Notes: a model not told the origin generated them from the letters alone. Counted from the stretch's first letter, positions 1 through 9,200 are shown. The stretch is 32,629 nt of DNA from Borreliella burgdorferi B31 (GCF_000008685.2 NC_001318.1:658811-691439), one strand, 5' to 3'. Numbers and translations: made by a program.

Positions 1-7
1 TCACCAT
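1..7 (-). CDS. 5' end of a minus-strand gene running off the left edge
   Basis: Only the start is in the window: on the minus strand an AAAGGAGAA ribosome-binding site (13-21) is followed 7 nt later by ATG GTG at 7-2. The gene diverges from the lipoprotein gene at 88. Two codons give no clue to the product. In B. burgdorferi B31 I recall a peptidase gene on this side, but nothing here can confirm that. Confidence 0.4.
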
Positions 8-28
8 AGGTGTTCTCCTTTAGTTTTA

Positions 29-60
29 TTGCTTTATAGCTATATATTCTATTATAATAG
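29..60 (+). promoter_or_regulatory. Candidate promoter of the lipoprotein gene, with a palindromic -10 region
   Basis: TATAAT at 53-58 is preceded by TTGCTT at 29-34 (18-nt spacer) and lies 29 nt before the ATG at 88. The -10 sits inside the 12-bp palindrome CTATTATAATAG (49-60), so the same bases read TATAAT on the minus strand (56-51), where they could serve the divergent gene at the left edge. The -10 match is exact; the -35 is weak. Confidence 0.45.
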
Positions 61-87
61 TTTTTAACTGTTAGTTAGGAGTTTGTT

Positions 88-813
88 ATGAGAAAGTGTT
101 TTGTTAGCTTGAGTTTATTGTTGATTTTTTTTGCTTGTAGCTCTAATGTTGAAATTGAGTTAAATGATGATATTAGTGGTATTGTTTCAATATTTGTTAA
201 TGTTAATAGAGAATTTGAAAAAATTAGAAAAGAACTCTTAACAACTTTGGTGGGAGAAGAAATTGCAAATATGCCTCTTTTTCCTGTAGATGAAATAAAA
301 AAATACTTTAAAAATGGAGAGGAAAAGCTTGGGCTTAAGCTTTTGAGTATTAAAACCCAAGGAGATTCTATTAATTTAGTTGTTAAGTTTGATAATTTAA
401 TTAAAATTTTAGGCGATTATATGAAAAAACCCGATATATCTGTGTTTAAGATAGAAAAAAAAGATGGTAAAAATATTATTGAACTTAATATTAATTTGGA
501 AAACGCTACTAAGAATATTAATGAAAATAAAGAATATATTAGTGATGCACTTGCTGCTCTTTTGCCATCGGATGAGATCCCAATGTCTGCCAAAGAATAT
601 AAAGATGTTTTGGTTTATTTTTTATCGGATTTTACTTCCAAAGCAAGTGAACTTATTGACAATTCCAAACTTAATCTTGTAGTTAAGACTTCTAGAAATG
701 TTCAAGAACAATTTGGATTCAAACAAATTAACTCAAACACACTGCGGTTTGAGATGGATATGGTTAAAGGATTAAGTCTTGAAACACCAATAAAACTTAG
801 ATTAGTTTATTGA
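88..813 (+). CDS. Putative lipoprotein of unknown function, 241 aa (BB0628-like)
   Basis: The N-terminus is a spirochete-type lipoprotein signal: charged MRK, a hydrophobic stretch, then the lipobox LIFFAC with Cys17 as the likely lipidation and signal peptidase II site, followed by SSN. The remaining about 220 residues are soluble, acidic/lysine-rich and contain no second membrane segment; I recognise no domain. The start is well supported by AGGAG at 77-81, 6 nt before ATG. The gene stands alone and converges on fruA, with a hairpin terminator straight after its stop. It probably encodes an inner- or outer-membrane-anchored protein. The position matches a hypothetical lipoprotein in Borrelia genomes (recalled, not searched). 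Confidence 0.85.
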   Translation: MRKCFVSLSLLLIFFACSSNVEIELNDDISGIVSIFVNVNREFEKIRKELLTTLVGEEIANMPLFPVDEIKKYFKNGEEKLGLKLLSIKTQGDSINLVVKFDNLIKILGDYMKKPDISVFKIEKKDGKNIIELNINLENATKNINENKEYISDALAALLPSDEIPMSAKEYKDVLVYFLSDFTSKASELIDNSKLNLVVKTSRNVQEQFGFKQINSNTLRFEMDMVKGLSLETPIKLRLVY

Positions 814-820
814 CTGGGTT

Positions 821-863
821 CAAGAATATAAACTTAATCGTTTATATTCTTGTATTCTTTTTT
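821..863 (+). terminator. Rho-independent terminator of the lipoprotein gene
   Basis: A perfect 13-bp inverted repeat (CAAGAATATAAAC at 821-833, complement at 840-852) with a 6-nt loop is followed by a T-rich tail to 863. The tail is only on the plus-strand side, so it should end the lipoprotein transcript. It overlaps the end of fruA: the fruA stop codon (836-834) lies in the loop. Confidence 0.75.
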
Positions 864-2705
864 AAGGATTCCTATTAAAACAGCTGTTATAATAGATCCT
901 ACCAGGATAGATGTTATCCACATTAATGGGTTTACTACTATTGGTAGAATAAATATTCCGCCGTGTGGTGCTATAACCTCTACCTTGAAAAGTGCAGAAA
1001 TAAATCCTCCTACAGATGAGCCTAGTATACATGCGGGTATTACCCTTAAAGGATCTGCTGCTGCAAATGGAATTACTCCTTCTGTAATAAAGCATGCTCC
1101 CAAAAAATAACAAACTTTTCCAGATTCTCTTTCTTCTTTTGAGAATCTATTTTTAAATAAACTTGTAGCAAGAGCAATTCCTATGGGAGGTATCATTCCT
1201 CCTGCCATTATGCTTGCGTGAGGAATATAATTTTTGGCAGTTATCATTGCAATTCCAAATGCATATGCAGCTTTATTTACAGGCCCTCCCATATCTATTG
1301 CCATCATTCCTCCAAGCAAAGCTCCAAGTATTGCCATATTAGTACCGCTAAGTTGATTTAGCATATTTGTTATTGATTCATTAATAACAGATATTGGACT
1401 AAGCATTCCATATATCAAAATTCCTGAAATTATAACTGATAAAAAAGGATAAGTTAATACCGGATTTATTCCTCTTAAATTGCTAGGAATTATTTTGTCA
1501 GATATTTTTTTTACAGTTAGTGTAACGTAGCCTGAAATAAATCCTGCTAAGATGCCTCCCAAAAATCCTGCATTTCCATTGTTCATCATTAATCCTGTAA
1601 TCATTCCAGGTGCAAGTCCTGGTCTTTCTGCTATGCTAAATGAAATATAGCCAGCAAGTATTGGGATCATTAAAGCAAATGCGCTTCCACCGCCGATTTG
1701 CATTAGAATATCTGCTATTTTATTGTAGCTTGGATCGTTTATGTCAAATGCTTTGATTCCAAACATGAATGATATTGCTATTATTATTCCTCCTGAGACT
1801 ACAAATGGAAGCATAAATGAGACCCCATTCATTAGATGTTTATAAATCCCCGTTTTTTTGTTTTGTTTTTGGAGGGTTTCGGTGGTTTTGTTTGTGTTGC
1901 TTTTTTTGTAAATTGGTGCTTCGTTTTTAAGAATTGTTTGGATAAGCTCTTTTGCTTTGTGTATGCCGTCTTTTACTCCCACTTCGATTAAAGGTTTTCC
2001 GCTAAATCTTTCTTTATCGATAGTTTTGCCAGATGCAATAATGACTCCTTTTGCTTTTTTTATTTCTTCTTCTGTTATTGGATTTTCGGTTCCACTAGAT
2101 CCATTTGTTTCTACTTTTATATTTATGTTTAATTCTAAAGCTGCTTTTTTAAGGCTTTCTGCTGCCATATAGGTGTGAGCTATTCCCACAGGACATGCTG
2201 TTACGGCAAGAATGAAATCTTTTTTTGTATTTAAATTGTTAGATTCATTTATATTGTCATTATTCAATATTATTTCTAAAAATCTATCTTCATTATTTGT
2301 GCTCATAAGTTCATGTCTTAATAGGTTGTTGCTAAAAGTATTACTTAGGTATGATATAGCTTTTATGTGTGCATTGCTTGGAGTTTCTTCGGGTAGGGCC
2401 ATCATGAAAAACAGTTTTGAAAGCTTTTGATCAGAAGAGTTGAAGTCAAAACCATTGCCAACAACTCTTAAAATAGCAATTCCGTGTTTTTTAATGAAAT
2501 TGCCTTTTGCATGAGGCATAGCTATATGCTCTTCAATGCCTGTTCCGTTAGTTTCTTCTCTTTTTTTAATTTCTTTTATAAATGCTTCCATGTCATTTAA
2601 GTATCCATTTTCATTGAACATGCTAGCCATTTTTCTAATTACATCTTCTTTACTAGTTGCATTGTAATTTAAAACAATCAAGTTTTTTGAAAATAAATTT
2701 TGCAT
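834..2705 (-). CDS. fruA: PTS fructose-type permease, fused EIIA-EIIB-EIIC
   Basis: The product phosphorylates and imports a sugar, most likely fructose or a related hexose, taking phosphate from HPr. Three domains are visible in order. EIIA is about residues 1-150, with the phosphorylated His65 in IAMPHAK. EIIB is about 165-265, with Cys171 in VTACPVGIAHTYMA. EIIC is about 285-620, with many membrane segments and glycine-rich loops. The length is normal for fused FruA proteins. The open frame extends to GTG at 2714, but the SD AGGTGAT lies on that codon and is 5 nt before ATG at 2705, so I chose 2705 (623 aa). It is divergent from fruK, which supports import as fructose-1-phosphate. Exact sugar specificity cannot be read from sequence; Borrelia has a second paralog elsewhere. 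Confidence 0.93.
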   Translation of the reverse strand: MQNLFSKNLIVLNYNATSKEDVIRKMASMFNENGYLNDMEAFIKEIKKREETNGTGIEEHIAMPHAKGNFIKKHGIAILRVVGNGFDFNSSDQKLSKLFFMMALPEETPSNAHIKAISYLSNTFSNNLLRHELMSTNNEDRFLEIILNNDNINESNNLNTKKDFILAVTACPVGIAHTYMAAESLKKAALELNINIKVETNGSSGTENPITEEEIKKAKGVIIASGKTIDKERFSGKPLIEVGVKDGIHKAKELIQTILKNEAPIYKKSNTNKTTETLQKQNKKTGIYKHLMNGVSFMLPFVVSGGIIIAISFMFGIKAFDINDPSYNKIADILMQIGGGSAFALMIPILAGYISFSIAERPGLAPGMITGLMMNNGNAGFLGGILAGFISGYVTLTVKKISDKIIPSNLRGINPVLTYPFLSVIISGILIYGMLSPISVINESITNMLNQLSGTNMAILGALLGGMMAIDMGGPVNKAAYAFGIAMITAKNYIPHASIMAGGMIPPIGIALATSLFKNRFSKEERESGKVCYFLGACFITEGVIPFAAADPLRVIPACILGSSVGGFISALFKVEVIAPHGGIFILPIVVNPLMWITSILVGSIITAVLIGILKKEYKNIND

Positions 2706-2722
2706 AATAATCACCTTTATAT

Positions 2723-2741
2723 ATTATATAGTGTATATACA
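2723..2741 (-). promoter_or_regulatory. Candidate fruA promoter and adjacent palindrome in the fruA/fruK divergent region
   Basis: A perfect TATAAT lies on the minus strand at 2728-2723 and would give a leader of about 11 nt that carries the SD. Next to it is the palindrome TGTATATACA (2732-2741), in the spacer of the predicted promoter and suitably placed for an operator. The -35 match is poor (ATTTAA or TTTAAT). No recognisable regulator gene is adjacent. Confidence 0.4.
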
Positions 2742-2795
2742 TTTATTAAATTTTACTATTTATTTAATTGATTTTATAAATCAAAGGAGATTATC

Positions 2796-3719
2796 TTGAT
2801 ATATACTCTAACACTCAATCCTTCTGTGGATTATAAAATAGTTTTAAAAGAATTTCAGGAAGAAAGTCTTAATTATGCTTTAAATAACAATTTTTTTGCT
2901 GGCGGTAAGGGAATAAATGTAAGCACCGTTCTTAAAAATTTAGGAAAACCTAGTACGGCTTTGGGATTTTTGGGAGGTTTTACGGGTGATTATATAAGAT
3001 TTTCTCTTGATTCTAGGGGCATAAAAAACGATTTTATTAAAATAAAATATGATACAAGATTAAATATTAAAATGATAGCAAATGGCAGAGAAACAGAAAT
3101 TAATGCCAATTCTCCAGATATTTCTGAGAATGAATTTGAACTTTTGAAAAATAAACTTAAAAATTTAGCAAATAATAGTACATTAGTGATGTCAGGAAGT
3201 GTTCCCGCAGCTCTTGGTGAGGATGCATACAATGAAATAGCTAATAGCATTTCTAATGATGTTAAGCTTATCATTGATACCAGTGGCAAACCTTTGCGAA
3301 AAATTCTTAGATTAAATCCCTTTTTAATAAAGCCTAATATTTATGAACTTGAAGATCTTTTTAATGCTAAATTTGATTCTACAAAAGAATTGATTAAAAT
3401 CGGAAAAAATCTTGTAGAAAGTGGGGTTCAAAACATTATAATTTCCATGGGAAGTGACGGAGCTATTTTTATTGGCGGCAAAAATGTTGCTTTTAGGGCC
3501 TTTGTTCCTAAGATTAATTTTGTTAGCACCATTGGAGCAGGAGACTCTGTGATTGCCGGGTTTGTATATGCTTTTGATAATGGAAGTACTTTAGAGGATT
3601 CATTTAAATTTGGTGTTGCAGCTGGTACAGCTACGGCATTAAAAGGCAATCTTTGTGAATTTCAAGATGTTAAAAAGATGCTTTGTCAGATTAGGGTTGA
3701 GGATATTTACACTTCTTAA
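2796..3719 (+). CDS. fruK: 1-phosphofructokinase (PfkB family)
   Basis: The enzyme phosphorylates fructose-1-phosphate to fructose-1,6-bisphosphate, feeding PTS-imported fructose into glycolysis in the cytoplasm. At 307 aa it has the usual PfkB length. The first PfkB signature is GGKGINVS (residues 36-43) and the second is TIGAGDSVIAGF, with catalytic base Asp250. The N-terminus IYTLTLNPSVD is typical of the FruK/LacC group rather than ribokinases. Translation starts at TTG: AAAGGAGA (2784-2790) sits 5 nt upstream and no ATG is better placed. It is transcribed divergently from fruA and ends in a strong hairpin. A tagatose-6-phosphate kinase activity (LacC-like) is possible in principle, but the fruA neighbour favours FruK. 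Confidence 0.93.
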   Translation: MIYTLTLNPSVDYKIVLKEFQEESLNYALNNNFFAGGKGINVSTVLKNLGKPSTALGFLGGFTGDYIRFSLDSRGIKNDFIKIKYDTRLNIKMIANGRETEINANSPDISENEFELLKNKLKNLANNSTLVMSGSVPAALGEDAYNEIANSISNDVKLIIDTSGKPLRKILRLNPFLIKPNIYELEDLFNAKFDSTKELIKIGKNLVESGVQNIIISMGSDGAIFIGGKNVAFRAFVPKINFVSTIGAGDSVIAGFVYAFDNGSTLEDSFKFGVAAGTATALKGNLCEFQDVKKMLCQIRVEDIYTS

Positions 3720-3756
3720 TATTTTAAATAGAGCTGAAGGATTGATTTTGAAACTT

Positions 3757-3782
3757 TACTGTAGCTTTTAAAAGCTACAGTA
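3757..3782. terminator. Bidirectional terminator between fruK and the cysteine-cluster gene
   Basis: This is a perfect 26-nt palindrome (13-bp arms, left arm TACTGTAGCTTTT) centred between the convergent stops of fruK (3719) and the minus-strand gene ending at 3793. On the plus strand it is followed by tttagttt. The centre is AAAA/TTTT, so the hairpin loop forms within it. Confidence 0.75.
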
Positions 3783-3792
3783 TTTAGTTTGC

Positions 3793-4107
3793 TTAAATTT
3801 TTAATTTTGATTTATATAATTTCTTTTTTGCTAGAGCTAATCCTGTAATTACTAGCAATGCAAGTATAGCCATGCTTGTAAAAAAGCCTGTTGTATTTGA
3901 TTGAGAGACTTTTGCAGCGATTTCTGTACTTTGTTCATCGCAAATACAGTTAACATATCCGCATATTGGGCAGATCTCTTCTACTCCAAATTGGCTTAAG
4001 TTCCCATTTGGAATTACATTTTCTTTTGCTATTGTGTTGGTTTGTGCGAAAACAGATGTTGAAATTAATAGTAAAGCAGTTAAAAATAGATATTTTTGTA
4101 GATTCAT
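3793..4107 (-). CDS. Small exported membrane-anchored protein with CPICGYVNCIC cluster, 104 aa (BB0631-like)
   Basis: Function is unknown. The N-terminus is a clear Sec signal peptide (MNLQKYLFLTALLLISTSVFA, likely cleaved after Ala21). The exported part, about 50 residues, carries four closely spaced cysteines (C46, C49, C54, C56) in CPICGYVNCIC. A hydrophobic segment (about 75-93) then ends in a lysine-rich tail, so the mature protein should be held in the inner membrane with the Cys cluster outside the cytoplasm. The cluster could bind zinc or iron-sulfur or act in thiol exchange; the sequence cannot decide. AAGGAG lies upstream of the ATG. A TATAAT and an AT-rich element shared with the bosR upstream region lie in its 5' region. 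Confidence 0.8.
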   Translation of the reverse strand: MNLQKYLFLTALLLISTSVFAQTNTIAKENVIPNGNLSQFGVEEICPICGYVNCICDEQSTEIAAKVSQSNTTGFFTSMAILALLVITGLALAKKKLYKSKLKI

Positions 4108-4146
4108 TTTACATTCTCCTTATAGATTTTTTTTTTAATTATTTAA

Positions 4147-4176
4147 ATTATAACCTTTAAATTAAAGATTTGTAAT
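4147..4176 (-). promoter_or_regulatory. Candidate promoter of the cysteine-cluster gene
   Basis: TATAAT on the minus strand (4152-4147) has ATTACA (4176-4171) as a four-of-six -35 match at an 18-nt spacer. The start codon is 40 nt downstream of the -10. The 15-nt element TTTAAATTAAAGATT (plus strand 4156-4170) fills the spacer. Confidence 0.5.
4156..4170 (-). repeat. 15-nt AT-rich element, copy 1 (BosR-box-like)
   Basis: TTTAAATTAAAGATT on the plus strand is identical to 27716-27730 upstream of bosR and one mismatch over 14 nt from 29502-29515. It contains nine of ten bases of TAAATTAAAT, which I recall as a published BosR direct-repeat binding sequence. Binding here is an inference. Confidence 0.4.
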
Positions 4177-4256
4177 TTTTTTATTAAAAATTTGCTAGAG
4201 CATCAATAGATTCTCTAAGAAAAGCTGCTGACACAATAAAATGTAAAATTCATCAT

Positions 4257-4330
4257 CGGGAGCGACGGGTCTCGAACCCGCGACCTCCTGCGTGACAGGC
4301 AGGCGTTCTAACCACCTGAACTACGCCCCC
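4257..4330 (-). tRNA. tRNA-Asp (anticodon GTC)
   Basis: The minus strand folds as a full 74-nt cloverleaf. The acceptor stem GGGGGCG pairs with CGCTCCC (one G-U), followed by discriminator G. There is a D arm GTTC..GAAC, the anticodon stem CCTGC/GCAGG with loop CTGTCAC (anticodon GTC, Asp), and the T arm GCGGG-TTCGAGA-CCCGT. CCA is not encoded, so it must be added after transcription. It lies 38 nt downstream of the recD stop and has its own consensus promoter. No clear hairpin terminator follows. Confidence 0.97.
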
Positions 4331-4350
4331 AAAGCCATTCTTTTAAAAAG

Positions 4351-4379
4351 ATTATAGTAGTTTTTAATTTATTTGTCAA
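4351..4379 (-). promoter_or_regulatory. Consensus sigma-70 promoter of tRNA-Asp, inside the recD 3' end
   Basis: On the minus strand TTGACA (4379-4374) and TATAAT (4356-4351) are separated by exactly 17 nt, a perfect consensus match. The predicted transcript start (about 4344) is about 14 nt before the tRNA. The -35 is formed by the last recD codons (ATT GAC AAA TAA), so the promoter and the coding sequence share bases. Confidence 0.88.
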
Positions 4380-6201
4380 TTTCTTTAAATGAGTTTACGT
4401 GTTCTAGTATTTTTGAATCTCTTTTGCTAGATTTTTTGCTTAACTTAATAATAGTCTCTTTGTTAGAAATTATTTCTAAGCTATCCTTGGCTCTTGTTAT
4501 TGCAGTATACATAAGTTCTTTTGTCAAAAAAGGGTTATTTTCTAATATTACTTTTATATGTTTGTATTCAGATCCTTGGCTTTTATGTATTGTTGTGGCA
4601 AAGCTGAATTCATAATTTGTTAGTAAATCTAAATTTATTTTTTTATATTTTTCATCTTTTCTTTGGAATAAAGCATAAAATTTAGAATTTTCATTAAAAA
4701 TAACACCCCGTTCTCCATTAAATAATTTATTTTTATAGTCAGTTTTAGTTATCATTATTATTTGGCCAATAAAGCTTCCATAGGTCTTTTTCAGGTAAGT
4801 TTTTATTATTTCATTTAGTGTTTTAGTTCCAAATTTGCCAAAATTTTTTGAACTTAAAATTATATTTTCAAGTAAAGTTTCAAGTATTGTTTCAATTTTT
4901 GATTCTTTTAGTAATTTAAGATTAAAAGTGGGTATTTTTCTGTATAAATTGTTTGTATATTCTATTAGATCTTTTTTTAAGTTTATTTTTTCTATTTCTT
5001 TCAGTTGAATATTTTTATTATTATTAATGTATTTGCAAATCAAAGTACTATCTTCTTTGTATATTGCCTTTGAGAGTAAATTTATTTCTTTGTTGCTTCT
5101 GAAATTTTCTTTAAGATCTTCTACATTATCGCTATTTATTTTTTGTATTCCCAAAAGACTTGAATATACATTTCCTTCGTTTACTGACGGGAGTTGATTT
5201 TTATCTCCTACCATTATTAACTTAGTGGTTATTGGAGTTGCTTTCAGTAGTTTTAAAAAAGTATGTGCATCTACCATTGAAGCTTCGTCAATTATTATTA
5301 CGTCAAAATTTAATTGATTTTCTTCATCATATAGATTTTTTTTGTTTATGAATTTGATTCCCAATAGTTTTTGGATTGTATTACATTCTATTTCTAAATT
5401 TTTGAATGAATAGTCGATACTTGTTTGCAGCCTTAGGCTAGCTTTTCCTGTAGGTGCTGTAATGGCTACTAATCCTTTTTTTTTATTGTTTAATGTTTTA
5501 TTAATTGCTTTTAAGATATAGTTAACAGTTGTTGTTTTGCCTGTTCCCGGGCCTCCGCTTAATAGAAAGAAGTTGCTTTTTAATGCCTTTCTCACTGATG
5601 TAATTTGCTCTTTATTTAAATTATTGGTATTTAAATTTGATATTATATTTTGTATTTTATTGTCATTTAATTCGCTTTTATGGTTTTCTAATCTTTTTAT
5701 AATTTGTTTTATTAATTCTTCTTCTTCTCTGTAGTTTTTTTGAGTATAAATGTAAATATTGTTTTCCAGGATTAGGGGAGTTGTAATTTTAAGCTTGTTA
5801 AATTCCATTAGTATGTTGTTTTTCTTTAAAAGTAAAACTATATTCTTAATAGTTTCTAGATTTCCAAATGTTTCTAGCCCTTTTAGTATTTTTATTAATT
5901 TGTTGTAACTTTTATTGGTTTTTTCTAGGTTGTCTTTTGTGAATATTATTGTATTTTGAATATCTTTTGCTAATAGATTTATGTCAGCTCTTAAATGGCC
6001 TTTATCAAAGTAGTTAAATAAAAATATTAAAAATATTACAATATTTTCATTGTTTGTGGATCTTGCAAGTGTTTGTGCTTTATAACAATTTTTTTTATTG
6101 ATATTTAAAAGTTCAATTATTTCATAAAGTTTAAGCTCGGGGGTTAAGAATTTTTTGTTTTTATCTTTTAAAAATTCTCTTAATACTAAAAAATCTCTCA
6201 T
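4369..6201 (-). CDS. recD: Exodeoxyribonuclease V alpha subunit RecD (5'-3' helicase)
   Basis: RecD is the fast 5'-to-3' motor of RecBCD, which processes double-strand ends for recombination. At 610 aa it matches E. coli RecD length. Superfamily 1 motifs are in order: Walker A GGPGTGKT (216-223, Lys222), motif Ia ITAPTGKAS, Walker B VIIIDEAS (Asp305/Glu306), motif III VGDKNQLP (331-338), motif V ATTIHKSQGSE, and motif VI YTAITRAK ending near 572. The N-terminal about 190 residues are the usual divergent RecB-contact region. Its ATG overlaps the recB stop as ATGA, and no good SD is visible, so translation is probably coupled to recB. The gene's end contains the tRNA-Asp promoter. Confidence 0.95.
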   Translation of the reverse strand: MRDFLVLREFLKDKNKKFLTPELKLYEIIELLNINKKNCYKAQTLARSTNNENIVIFLIFLFNYFDKGHLRADINLLAKDIQNTIIFTKDNLEKTNKSYNKLIKILKGLETFGNLETIKNIVLLLKKNNILMEFNKLKITTPLILENNIYIYTQKNYREEEELIKQIIKRLENHKSELNDNKIQNIISNLNTNNLNKEQITSVRKALKSNFFLLSGGPGTGKTTTVNYILKAINKTLNNKKKGLVAITAPTGKASLRLQTSIDYSFKNLEIECNTIQKLLGIKFINKKNLYDEENQLNFDVIIIDEASMVDAHTFLKLLKATPITTKLIMVGDKNQLPSVNEGNVYSSLLGIQKINSDNVEDLKENFRSNKEINLLSKAIYKEDSTLICKYINNNKNIQLKEIEKINLKKDLIEYTNNLYRKIPTFNLKLLKESKIETILETLLENIILSSKNFGKFGTKTLNEIIKTYLKKTYGSFIGQIIMITKTDYKNKLFNGERGVIFNENSKFYALFQRKDEKYKKINLDLLTNYEFSFATTIHKSQGSEYKHIKVILENNPFLTKELMYTAITRAKDSLEIISNKETIIKLSKKSSKRDSKILEHVNSFKEIDK

Positions 6202-9200
6202 AAGTGTCTTTTAATGCCTAACTCTAAGATGATTTTATCTAAATCCACGTCGTTAAATTTTGGAAGATTAAAATAAATACCATTTTCAAATTTTGATTTT
6301 AAGCATTCAATATTGTCTTCAAATGCTCTTGTAAAAAGATATATTATTCCACCAAATTTTTGATTATATTCTTTTTTGTTTTTAAATAATATTTTTTTTA
6401 TTCCAAGGGCATATATTTTATATTGCAAATCATAATATTCTTTTTTTATCGTATTTTCTAAATTTGTTATATTATAATCTTCCTTATTTTTTCCAAGATA
6501 GTTTGTTTTGTAATCTAGGATATATATTTTATTATTAGCTTTAAATATAAGATCTACTATTCCCTTTAAATATCCATCACTTAGTTTTATGTGAAGATCT
6601 TCAAAGTGTTTGTCAAAAAGATATTTTTGTTTTTGAAATTCAGGATTTATTTTTATTAAAAATTCCATTTCTTTTTGTAATTCTTCAATATCACACAGAC
6701 GAGTATTAATTGCTCTTATATTATAAGTTAGTATATTATAAATCATTTTAGCTAATGAATTTTGTATTTCTATTGTATTGAGATTTGAGTTAATTTTTTG
6801 TATTTGTTTTTCAATAATTTCAATGTTATTTTTTTTAAAATTATCAAATGTATCTTTTGCTGTGCTAAAGATTATTTCCTCCATTGCTGCATGTAAAATG
6901 TTTCCGATGTCTTTTCCTTTGGGCAGAGTCTCTTCTAATCCAGGCTCATAATCAAGTTCTGTTTCTTTTTCGTAGTTAATATTTTTAAAATCATAGTTTT
7001 CGTAAAATTCTTTATGATGAGCTTGCGCTGTTAAACTTGAAAAACTAGATGTATATTCTTTTTTAAACATGTTTTTAATTATTGGTTTTGGCGGAATTAA
7101 TTTTGTATTTACATTTGTATTGTATTTTTTTTTATTGAATCTCTTTTGGCCAATAAATTCATGTATGTTAAAGTCATGTTTAATATCATCGATAGTAAAA
7201 ATTTTTGCTATTTCTAGTAATTTGCTAGTTATGCTATTTATTTTTATAATAAAAAGAGCAAATTTAGCTCTTGTTGCTCCCACATAAAATATATTTTTTT
7301 CTTCGCTTAGTATTTTTAGTCTTGCGTATTTTTTATTTTCTTCCAATTTAAAAAAATCATATTCAATTTTTCCGTCTTGATAAAATTTGTAAAATTGATT
7401 TTTTTTTGAAAAAAAATTGCTATTTTCTATTGGAGTTGTATTTAGTAAGAATACAATATTCATGCCAAGCCCTTTTGATTTGTGTATTGTCATGAGTTCT
7501 ATAGATTCATTATCATTATTTATATTATTTATTTTTTCTTCTATTTCTTCAGGTTCTTCGTTTATTATTAGGCTTTCTAAAGTAGAGATTAGAGATTGTA
7601 TGTTTTGTTCTTTATGATATATTTTAGAGATGATCTCAAGTGTTGTTTCATAGGTTTTTAAATTTTCAAGCTTACCTTCTTTAATAAGAAGACCTTTGTA
7701 ATTTATTTTATTTTTTGCCCATTCAATAATTTTTTGATCTTTGGTGATATTTGCAATTTTGATCCACAGGTTTTTTTCGAATGTAATTTTGTTAATTGCA
7801 TTTATTAATGTTATTTCATTTTTTTCAAGCAAAACTATTATATTTTCAATAAATTCTTCTATAAGGCAAATTTTGTCTTGTTTGATTAAAATTCTTTGTA
7901 AATTCCACGGCACATTTAATATTTTGCTGCTTAGAATATAATTTAGAGTTTTAAAACTTTGCTTTCGGTCTAAGCACTTAATAATATAAAAAATTTCGCT
8001 AAATTCTTTGGTTTTTAAAAATTTTTCTTGAGTTTTGTTTGTTTGGATTTGCTCTTTTTTTAATGCTTTATCTATTAAATTGATTTCATTTTTTCCTCTG
8101 CAAAGTACTTTAATGTCTTGCATTTTAATATTTCTAATTTTATTGTTCTCAGCAATTTTTCCATATGCAAGCAAATATTTTATTGTTAATGCTGTTTTTT
8201 GGTAAATGTCTTCTTCGCTTTCTGTATTTGTGGTTATTATATTGATTCCTTCTATTTCTTGTCCGTTGATGACAATTTTATTATTGTCGTTTTTTTGATT
8301 TGGAAGTGAATTGGTAAAATCAATTTTTTCAATTTCATCGGCTATTGCATTATTGTATATATTATTAAAAATTTTATTTAAAGGCCCTATGAGTTTTTTA
8401 CTTGATCTGTGATTTATTTTTAGTACAATTCTAGCGTCTGTATTGATTTTATTTTTTATTTCTTTGTTATAAAATGAAATGTCTGCTTTTCTAAAGGAAT
8501 ATATTATCTGTTTTGGATCGGCTATGAATATCAATTTTATTCCTGCTGTTTTTAATATTTTAAATATCTCAATTTGTATTAGGCTTAAATCTTGCGCTTC
8601 ATCAATTAAAATGATTTTGTACCGATTTTTGATTGCATTTAGAAGCTTTTTGTCTTCTGATTTTAAGTAATTTTTTAAATTTGAAATTATGTAATTTTGA
8701 TCTATTGTGTTTGTTGATTTAATAGTTTTCTTTAGTTCTTTTTCTATATATTTTAGTATTTTGTATTCAACTTTTAAAATGACATATTGCTTTAAATTGT
8801 TTCTATTTTTATTTCTATTGTCTTCTGATTTATATTTTTCATGTTTAATATTAATTCCCAAACAGATTAAATCATTTTTAATCTTAAGTTCTTTAGGCGA
8901 TAATTTAGAATTTTTTTTAGTTTCTTTTTCTATTAGAGTTGAAAAAAATTTATTTTTTAATAATGTTTCTGCTATTTTGAATATGTCGTTTTCTTTAGAG
9001 TATTCTATTTCAAGTTTGCCAGTTTGAATATGTTTATTATAAAAACTTAATATTTCATCTTTTGTCATTTTATCTAAGTCTTCTATTATTTTGTTGTAAT
9101 CTTTGATCAGCTCTTCCTTTTTAAGAAGAATGTTTTCAAAAGCCGTTTGGGTTTTAAGCCAATCTCCAAGCTCTTGAGTCGTATCTCTTTCGTAAGCTTT

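Noticed and set aside
834-1113. Overlapping open frames on both strands in the fruA 3' part and elsewhere
   Set aside because: They lie inside genes with strong family motifs and lack SD sites; they are frame shadows caused by base composition.
4184-4246. Short minus-strand frame after tRNA-Asp with a protein-like ending (SAAFLRESIDALANF)
   Set aside because: Only about 20 codons with no SD or ATG; it could be a remnant, but there is no second evidence.
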